Part shown: in pieces, positions 59,510-64,000 of the stretch
Position numbering within the stretch: position 1 is the first letter of the stretch
Layout: each line of letters begins with the position of its first letter
Origin: Pseudomonadota bacterium
Lineage (GTDB): Bacteria > Pseudomonadota > Alphaproteobacteria > Rhizobiales > Rhizobiaceae
Length of the DNA stretch: 64,000 nt
Direction: 5' to 3'
Assembly (NCBI GenBank): GCA_023404095.1
Contig: JAEYDD010000045.1
Coordinates: 34,121 to 98,120 of the forward strand
The notes under the pieces: model-generated
What the model saw: the letters and a program-made list of their open reading frames with translations, nothing else
Database searches by the model: none
What the model was told of the DNA's origin: nothing
Program-made: the position numbers and the translations under genes

Positions 59510-59995
59510 ATGACAGATACTCTCGAAATCTCGCAGGGAATGTTCAAGCTCTACCACCAGGTCAGCCGCCTGGTGAACGAATGCATGATGGACGAAGGCG
59601 TATCGCTGGCGCGCAGCAAGTTTCTATTCCTCCTCTCCTGTGAAGGTCCGCAGCGGTCCACCGACATTGCCGCGGCTCTCGGCTTTGCCCCGCGCACCGT
59701 CACCGAGGCGATCGACGGGCTGGAACGAGACAAGCTGGTTGTGAGAGAGCCGGATCCGAAAGACCGGCGGGCGAAGATCGTGTCGATCACGGAGACGGGG
59801 CGCACCGTCATGAATGCGGCGCTGGAACCGAAGCAGAAGATCATCCGCGGCATCTTCGACGTGCTCAACGACGACCAGAAGAACCAGCTCGCAGAGATTC
59901 TCGAGTGCCTGAGTGCCCGAACGGTGGAACTGCAGCGCGAACGCGACGAGGCGGCGAGCCAGCTCCTCGACCCGCGCATAACCGCAAGCTCCTGA
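59510..59995 (+). CDS. MarR-family transcriptional regulator
   Basis: 161 aa. Winged helix with dimerisation helices: MFKLYHQVSRLVNECMMDEG, RSKFLFLLSCEGPQRSTDIA, AALGFAPRTVTEAIDGLERD (recognition helix), KLVVREPDPKDRRAKIVSIT (wing, DRR motif) and TGRTVMNAALEPKQKIIRGI. Lies alone, with two repeated operator-like sequences upstream, so it probably controls itself; no efflux pump gene is next to it. Ligand unknown. Convergent with the phytase-like gene across a strong terminator. Confidence 0.93.
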   Translation: MTDTLEISQGMFKLYHQVSRLVNECMMDEGVSLARSKFLFLLSCEGPQRSTDIAAALGFAPRTVTEAIDGLERDKLVVREPDPKDRRAKIVSITETGRTVMNAALEPKQKIIRGIFDVLNDDQKNQLAEILECLSARTVELQRERDEAASQLLDPRITASS

Positions 59996-60032
59996 TCGAA
60001 TTCACCTCGACACCCGCATACTTCCAAATGCG

Positions 60033-60063
60033 AAGAGGCCGGAAGCATCGCTTCCGGCCTCTT
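60033..60063. terminator. Bidirectional terminator between the MarR and phytase-like genes
   Basis: AAGAGGCCGGAAGC (60033-60046) and GCTTCCGGCCTCTT (60050-60063) form a perfect 14-bp stem with a three-base loop. T-runs are weak on both strands, but its position between two convergent stops and its stability support termination. Confidence 0.75.
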
Positions 60064-60087
60064 GCCTATTCAGCCCTGCAGGGGTGA

Positions 60088-62280
60088 TCACATCGCATTG
60101 ACCGGACCGAGACCGAAGAACAGTGTCTCGCCGGACGAGCCATCCACCCCGTCGTTGTCGGTCACGACATAGCCATTGCCGGCCGCATCGATGGTGAAGC
60201 CTTCCACCTTGTCAACGACATAGCCGTTCAGCGCCTTCAGGTCCGGAATGAGGTCGCGGACCTCTTCCTTCTTCACGACGGGCAGTTCGCCGCCGAGCTT
60301 GGCAGGCTTGAGATCGGCCAGGGCGACGCGGTAGAGCTTCTTCAGCTTGGCATCCTTGCCGACCAGGTTGTCCCGCTCGACGATATAGGCATAGTCACCG
60401 TGGACGGTGATTTCCGAGAGGCCGACCCAGCCGCCATCGGCCTTTTCCAGCGGATAGCGGACCGCGCCCCATTCCTCGATCGAGGGCTTATAGGATACGA
60501 GCTTCACGAAGCCCTTCTCGTCGTCCTTCCACTCGCGCTGCACCGCCATCCAGAGGACCATATCGTCTCCTTCGCCAACGGTGGTGACACCTTCGAAGCC
60601 GAAGCGGGTTTCGCCGGCGCGCAGTTCTGCCGGAATGGCGATCTCCTTCTTGATCTCGCCCTTCTTGTTCACGTTGATGATGGCATGCGCGTAGAGCTTG
60701 TCGGCATTGCCCTCGGAGGCGAGCCAGAAGCCGCCCTCCCCGTCATTGGCAATGCCTTCGAGGTCCAGCTTCTGGGCCGGGGCGCCGTCGCGCATGATTG
60801 TCAGCTTCTCGGTGATGAGGGCCGGCGTCTGCGTGGCGTCGATCGTGAAGATCGCCGGATCGGACGAATAGAACGAGTCGCTGACGGCAAAGAGCTTGCC
60901 CGGCTCGTCCTTCGCGGCGGCAAGGGCCGACAGGGCGCCGAAGCCGACCGGCAGTCCGTCCTTGTCGGCCGAGCGAATCTGCGGGTAGGCGGGCGTGCCT
61001 TCGCCGCGCTCGTAGATCATAACGTGCGAGCGAGGGCCCCCGTCCTCGACCAGATCGGTCTCGTTCGCCGTCACGAACAGGTTGCGGCCGGGTATGGCGA
61101 CGGCACCTTCCGGGCCGACGCCGGAGGGCAGAAGCTGCAGAAGTTCCGGCTCGCCGCCGGTATCCTTGTAAACGCCGACGATCGAGGCCCGCTCCGACAG
61201 GACGAAGAAAAGGTTGTCGTCGCCGAACTTCGCCGCTTCCAGACCTTCCGGCTCGACACCCTTGGAGTTGCGCTTGTCGGGATAGTGGCCGATGGCGGCG
61301 ATCGCATGCTCGAAGGACGGGCCGCTTTCGTAGAGCATCTTGCCGGCCTGGTCGAAGATGGTGAAGCCGCGGCTGCCGCCTTCCCAGTCGCCCTCGTTGG
61401 CAATCACGAGGCGATCATCGTCGAGCCACTTGACCGCGTCCGGCTCGCGCTTCTGCGCATCCTTCTTGCCAGCAAAGGCGATCACGCCGTCCTTCTTCGT
61501 GTCGATGTCCTTAAGATCGACAGCGCCGGCGGAGAAATGCGACTTCACCGTGCCGGACTTACCGTCGACGATCACGATGTGGTTGGTCTCCTGCAGCGTG
61601 ACGGCGATTTCGTCGCGGCTGTTGAAGGAGACGAATTCGGGCTCCGGGTCCTCCGGCGCGATCTCGGCCAGGCCGGTCAGCGCCACATGCCTGATCGAGG
61701 CGCAGTCGGCTGCGCCGTCCTTCAGCGACACGATCACCAGTTCGCCGGCCGGCATCTGTGGCAGGGCGCCGTCGTTGACATCCTCATCGCGCTCGTTCTC
61801 GATTGCGATGGCCGCAAGTGTCGCATCCTTGTTGATCGCGATGGAGTCCGGCTGACCGCCGAGATCGCAGGTCGCCTCGATCCTCCGGCTGGCGATATCG
61901 ACGGTTGCAAGATTGCCCGACGGCTTGACGTAGCTCTCCCGAGTATTGACGGCGACAAGCGCTTTGCCACCGACGATGGCGACGGAGGTGGGCTCGCCCT
62001 CGAACGAAACCGTACCGCCCGCTTTCGGCGCGCGGGCGTCGGTGATGTCGATGAAGCCGATCGCCTTGAGCGGGCTATCGGAGTAGACGAGCGTGTTGCC
62101 ATCTCCAGTCGCCGCGATGATCTCGGACGACGTCGGCGCCTTCCGATCGACGCCGTCGGGCAGATTGTCGACCACGGCGAAGGAAGCAATGCGGTTGAAG
62201 ACTTGCCCGGCATGGGCGGCAGGTGCGAGCGATGCAGCGAGCGCGGCGGCGAGGCCGGCCACGAGAGAATGCGATTTCAT
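60088..62280 (-). CDS. Exported esterase-like activity of phytase family protein (Pho-box promoter)
   Basis: 730 aa. Signal peptide (LVAGLAAALAASLAPAAHA). N-terminal beta-propeller-like repeats (VFNRIASFAVVDNLPDGVDR, TLVYSDSPLKAIGFIDITDA), then the esterase-like phytase domain (KWLDDDRLVIANEGDWEGGS; GFGALSALAAAKDEPGKLFA; DLEGIANDGEGGFWLASEGN). The family name reflects phytase-like enzymes that release phosphate from organic phosphates outside the cytoplasm. A Pho box precedes the gene, so it is probably induced by phosphate starvation. No metal or catalytic residues can be assigned with certainty. Alone on its strand; a terminator lies on its 3' side. Confidence 0.85.
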   Translation of the reverse strand: MKSHSLVAGLAAALAASLAPAAHAGQVFNRIASFAVVDNLPDGVDRKAPTSSEIIAATGDGNTLVYSDSPLKAIGFIDITDARAPKAGGTVSFEGEPTSVAIVGGKALVAVNTRESYVKPSGNLATVDIASRRIEATCDLGGQPDSIAINKDATLAAIAIENERDEDVNDGALPQMPAGELVIVSLKDGAADCASIRHVALTGLAEIAPEDPEPEFVSFNSRDEIAVTLQETNHIVIVDGKSGTVKSHFSAGAVDLKDIDTKKDGVIAFAGKKDAQKREPDAVKWLDDDRLVIANEGDWEGGSRGFTIFDQAGKMLYESGPSFEHAIAAIGHYPDKRNSKGVEPEGLEAAKFGDDNLFFVLSERASIVGVYKDTGGEPELLQLLPSGVGPEGAVAIPGRNLFVTANETDLVEDGGPRSHVMIYERGEGTPAYPQIRSADKDGLPVGFGALSALAAAKDEPGKLFAVSDSFYSSDPAIFTIDATQTPALITEKLTIMRDGAPAQKLDLEGIANDGEGGFWLASEGNADKLYAHAIINVNKKGEIKKEIAIPAELRAGETRFGFEGVTTVGEGDDMVLWMAVQREWKDDEKGFVKLVSYKPSIEEWGAVRYPLEKADGGWVGLSEITVHGDYAYIVERDNLVGKDAKLKKLYRVALADLKPAKLGGELPVVKKEEVRDLIPDLKALNGYVVDKVEGFTIDAAGNGYVVTDNDGVDGSSGETLFFGLGPVNAM

Positions 62281-62330
62281 CTGAACCTCCGAGTGTGCGT
62301 CAAGGAATTCCGGGGTTCTGATGGCTCACC

Positions 62331-62359
62331 GTTACAGCGCGATGACGATCGGATGACAG
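62331..62359 (-). promoter_or_regulatory. Pho box (three 7-bp repeats, 11-bp period)
   Basis: On the minus strand: CTGTCAT, CCGA, TCGTCAT, CGCG, CTGTAAC. This matches the PhoB site CTGTCAT-N4-CTGTCAT with a third, degenerate repeat in phase. It ends about 50 bp before the start of the phytase-like gene at 62280. Confidence 0.75.
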
Positions 62360-62382
62360 ATTGACGACGGTGCCCGACAAAG

Positions 62383-62407
62383 AAAAAGGGCCCGGAAAAC
62401 CGGGCCC
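62383..62407 (-). terminator. Rho-independent terminator of hup
   Basis: GGGCCCGG (62388-62395) and CCGGGCCC (62400-62407) around AAAA; on the minus strand the stem is followed by TTTTT (complement of 62383-62387). It lies 37 bp after the hup stop and 23 bp before the Pho box. Confidence 0.9.
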
Positions 62408-62443
62408 CATTCCGCCGGCCGAAGCCGGAACAGGCTTGCGCAA

Positions 62444-62719
62444 TCAGCCGTTGACGGCGTCCTTCAGGCCCTTGCCGGCCGAGAACTTCGGCACGTTGCG
62501 CGCCGGAATGTCGATCTCTGCGCCCGTCGAAAGGTTACGACCCTTCGAAGCTTCGCGACGCGATACGGAAAAATTGCCAAAACCGACGAGGCGAACGTCA
62601 CCGCCGCTCTTCAGCTCGCCCTGGATCGTCTCGAATACAGCATCGACAGCCGATGCAGCATCCGTCTTCGACAGGCCGGACTTCTCAGCTACTGCGGAGA
62701 CCAGTTCGTTCTTGTTCAT
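62444..62719 (-). CDS. hup: DNA-binding protein HU
   Basis: 91 aa from the ATG at 62719; the frame is open to 62803 without homology. Complete HU: MNKNELVSAVAEKSGLSKTD, AASAVDAVFETIQGELKSGG, VRLVGFGNFSVSRREASKGR, PARNVPKFSAGKGLKDAVN. Binds and bends DNA without strong sequence preference; major nucleoid protein. Lies 207 bp downstream of lon on the same strand, a common bacterial arrangement, and has its own terminator. Confidence 0.97.
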   Translation of the reverse strand: MNKNELVSAVAEKSGLSKTDAASAVDAVFETIQGELKSGGDVRLVGFGNFSVSRREASKGRNLSTGAEIDIPARNVPKFSAGKGLKDAVNG

Positions 62720-62851
62720 GTTTCCACCCCTTTCATACGGTTCGAAACGACTCATACCAAGTCGAGGGCAGAATACGCATCGACCTTCCCGCCGCAACCG
62801 CATTTCACCCGCAAACGCTGAAATTCCGGGCTTTTCACAGGCTTTTACATG

Positions 62852-62878
62852 AAAAAGGCCGGCATCACTGCCGGCCTT
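62852..62878 (-). terminator. Rho-independent terminator of lon
   Basis: AAGGCCGGCA (62855-62864) and TGCCGGCCTT (62869-62878) around TCAC; on the minus strand the stem runs into TTTTTC (complement of 62851-62856). It lies 48 bp after the lon stop. Confidence 0.9.
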
Positions 62879-62926
62879 CCGCTTCTTTGAGCCGCGGAAG
62901 ACAAATCTTCCGCGCTGGCTGCAACG

Positions 62927-64000
62927 TCAATGGGCGACGGCCGAACCGGCGTCGTCGGTCGATTCGACCGGTGCGACCGCCTTCGTGTCGGCGGTCGCCG
63001 GGTCCCATTCGATCGGCTCCGGCTTGCGAACGAGGGCGTGCTGGATCACCTCGCCCATCCGCGAGACCGGAATGATCTCCATGTTGTTCTTCACGTTGTC
63101 CGGAATATCCGCGAGATCCTTGGCGTTCTCTTCCGGGATCAGTACCTTCTTGATACCGCCGCGAAGTGCCGCAAGCAGCTTTTCCTTCAGGCCGCCGATC
63201 GGCAGCACCCGACCACGCAGCGTCACCTCGCCCGTCATCGCCACGTCCTTCGAGACCGGGATGCCGGTCATGATGGAGACGATGGCGGTTGCCATGGCGA
63301 TACCGGCAGAGGGACCGTCCTTGGGCGTCGCACCTTCCGGTACGTGCACGTGGATGTCGGTCTTGTCGAAGCGCGGCGGCTCGATGCCGAAATCGATGGC
63401 GCGCGAGCGGACATAGGATGCCGCCGCCGAGATCGATTCCTTCATAACGTCCTTCAGGTTGCCCGTGACCGTCATCCGGCCCTTGCCGCCCGGCAGGCTC
63501 ACGCCCTCGATCGTCAGCAGTTCGCCGCCGACCTCGGTCCAGGCAAGTCCGGTGACCACGCCGACCTGGTCGTCGCGTTCGGCCTCGCCGTGACGGAAGC
63601 GCGGAACACCCAGGAAGTCGTGGATGTTGTCCGCCGTCACCTCGACCTTGGTCGTCTTGCCCTTGATGATCTCGGTGACCGCCTTGCGAGCGAGCTTCAT
63701 CAGCTCACGCTCGAAGTTACGGACGCCCGCCTCGCGGGTATACTGCTGGATCACCGCCATCAGCGCGCCGTCGGTGACGGAGAATTCCTTCTCCTGCAGC
63801 GCATGATCGCGGATCGCCTTGGGCAGCAGGTGACGCTTGGCGATCTCCCGCTTCTCGTCTTCGGTGTAGCCGGCGATCCGGATGACTTCCATGCGGTCCA
63901 TCAGCGGCGCAGGAATGTTCAGCGTATTCGCCGTCGTCACGAACATCACGTTCGACAGGTCGTATTCGACCTCGAGGTAATGGTCCATGAAGGTCGAGTT
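62927..64000 (-). CDS. lon: ATP-dependent protease Lon, C-terminal part (N-terminus outside window)
   Basis: The complement is open from the window edge to the stop at 62927: about 357 C-terminal residues of a protein usually near 800. Sensor/AAA end (VEYDLSNVMFVTTANTLNIP, PLMDRMEVIRIAGYTEDEKR, YTREAGVRNFERELMKLARK), then the protease domain with Ser in HVPEGATPKDGPSAGIAMAT and Lys in VLPIGGLKEKLLAALRGG. Degrades misfolded and regulatory proteins. Tail after HALVRKPEPIEWDP is acidic/Ala-rich. hup follows. Confidence 0.97.
   Translation of the reverse strand, partial: NSTFMDHYLEVEYDLSNVMFVTTANTLNIPAPLMDRMEVIRIAGYTEDEKREIAKRHLLPKAIRDHALQEKEFSVTDGALMAVIQQYTREAGVRNFERELMKLARKAVTEIIKGKTTKVEVTADNIHDFLGVPRFRHGEAERDDQVGVVTGLAWTEVGGELLTIEGVSLPGGKGRMTVTGNLKDVMKESISAAASYVRSRAIDFGIEPPRFDKTDIHVHVPEGATPKDGPSAGIAMATAIVSIMTGIPVSKDVAMTGEVTLRGRVLPIGGLKEKLLAALRGGIKKVLIPEENAKDLADIPDNVKNNMEIIPVSRMGEVIQHALVRKPEPIEWDPATADTKAVAPVESTDDAGSAVAH

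Noticed and set aside
1..64000. CRISPR arrays, prophage, integrases, transposases, tRNA or rRNA genes
   Set aside because: Read through both strands for repeat-spacer patterns, tRNA-like cloverleaf ends and mobile-element genes; none found. Only the RIME-like palindrome and short inverted repeats are present.

Overview
The window is a densely coded, high-GC stretch of an alphaproteobacterial chromosome, most likely from Rhizobiaceae (Rhizobium/Ensifer/Shinella-like). Evidence for this: divK-pleD beside rpmG and dinB; an RNase E whose S1 domain carries a long acidic insertion; a fused SecDF; the NDUFA12/DUF2155 pair; a pyrB-dihydroorotase pair; an ExoD-family gene; a RIME-like intergenic palindrome; and an alphaproteobacterial SOS box (GTTC-N7-GTTC). 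No rRNA, tRNA, CRISPR array, prophage or insertion sequence was recognised.

Layout. 1-3.0 kb: cell wall (partial penicillin-binding protein 1A, N-acetylmuramoyl-L-alanine amidase), divergent from rne. 3.6-12.3 kb: rne, a small TPR-like protein, an aminotransferase, a DsbA-like thiol oxidoreductase, aroQ, accB-accC, aat. 12.35-13.0 kb: a compositionally odd hypothetical gene (winged-helix-like with a C-terminal membrane segment). 13-21 kb: DUF2155, NDUFA12, and the GatCAB amidotransferase genes, each followed on the same strand by a GNAT acetyltransferase; between gatB and gatA lie an Rrf2 regulator with a thioredoxin-reductase-like enzyme and a YjhX/TopAI-family gene. 21-30.9 kb: UPF0173 hydrolase, PhnA-like protein, ruvX, two small membrane proteins, AEC transporter, AidB-like dehydrogenase, pyrB and a dihydroorotase homologue that lacks the HxH metal motif, plsY, dprA. 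31-43.9 kb: topA-rnr-DUF983-NUDIX-MFS-rpmG, an 836-bp gene-free stretch with a candidate small RNA, divK-pleD, DUF3572, a HAD-like protein and dinB.

44-50 kb: L,D-transpeptidase, aldo/keto reductase, then an accessory catabolic module: an orphan amino-acid-type binding protein, a LysR regulator and a DauA-like D-amino-acid dehydrogenase, with perfect dyads in front of the first and last genes. 50-59 kb: secDF, a membrane-anchored hypothetical, an ExoD-family gene, and an SbcD/YhaO-like nuclease paired with a YhaN-like ATPase whose reading frame is broken by a one-base shift. 59.5-64 kb: MarR regulator, a phytase-like esterase behind a three-repeat Pho box, hup and the C-terminal part of lon.

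Most genes are housekeeping. The less ordinary items are the Rrf2/TrxR-like pair with a dyad abutting a probably leaderless start, the D-amino-acid module, the Pho-box phytase-like gene, the GNAT/gat arrangement, the YjhX/GNAT pair, the frameshifted YhaN and the rpmG-pleD intergenic RNA candidate. Start codons were re-chosen where a Shine-Dalgarno sequence or domain boundary argued for it; all functions are inferred by recognising protein motifs by eye, without database searches.
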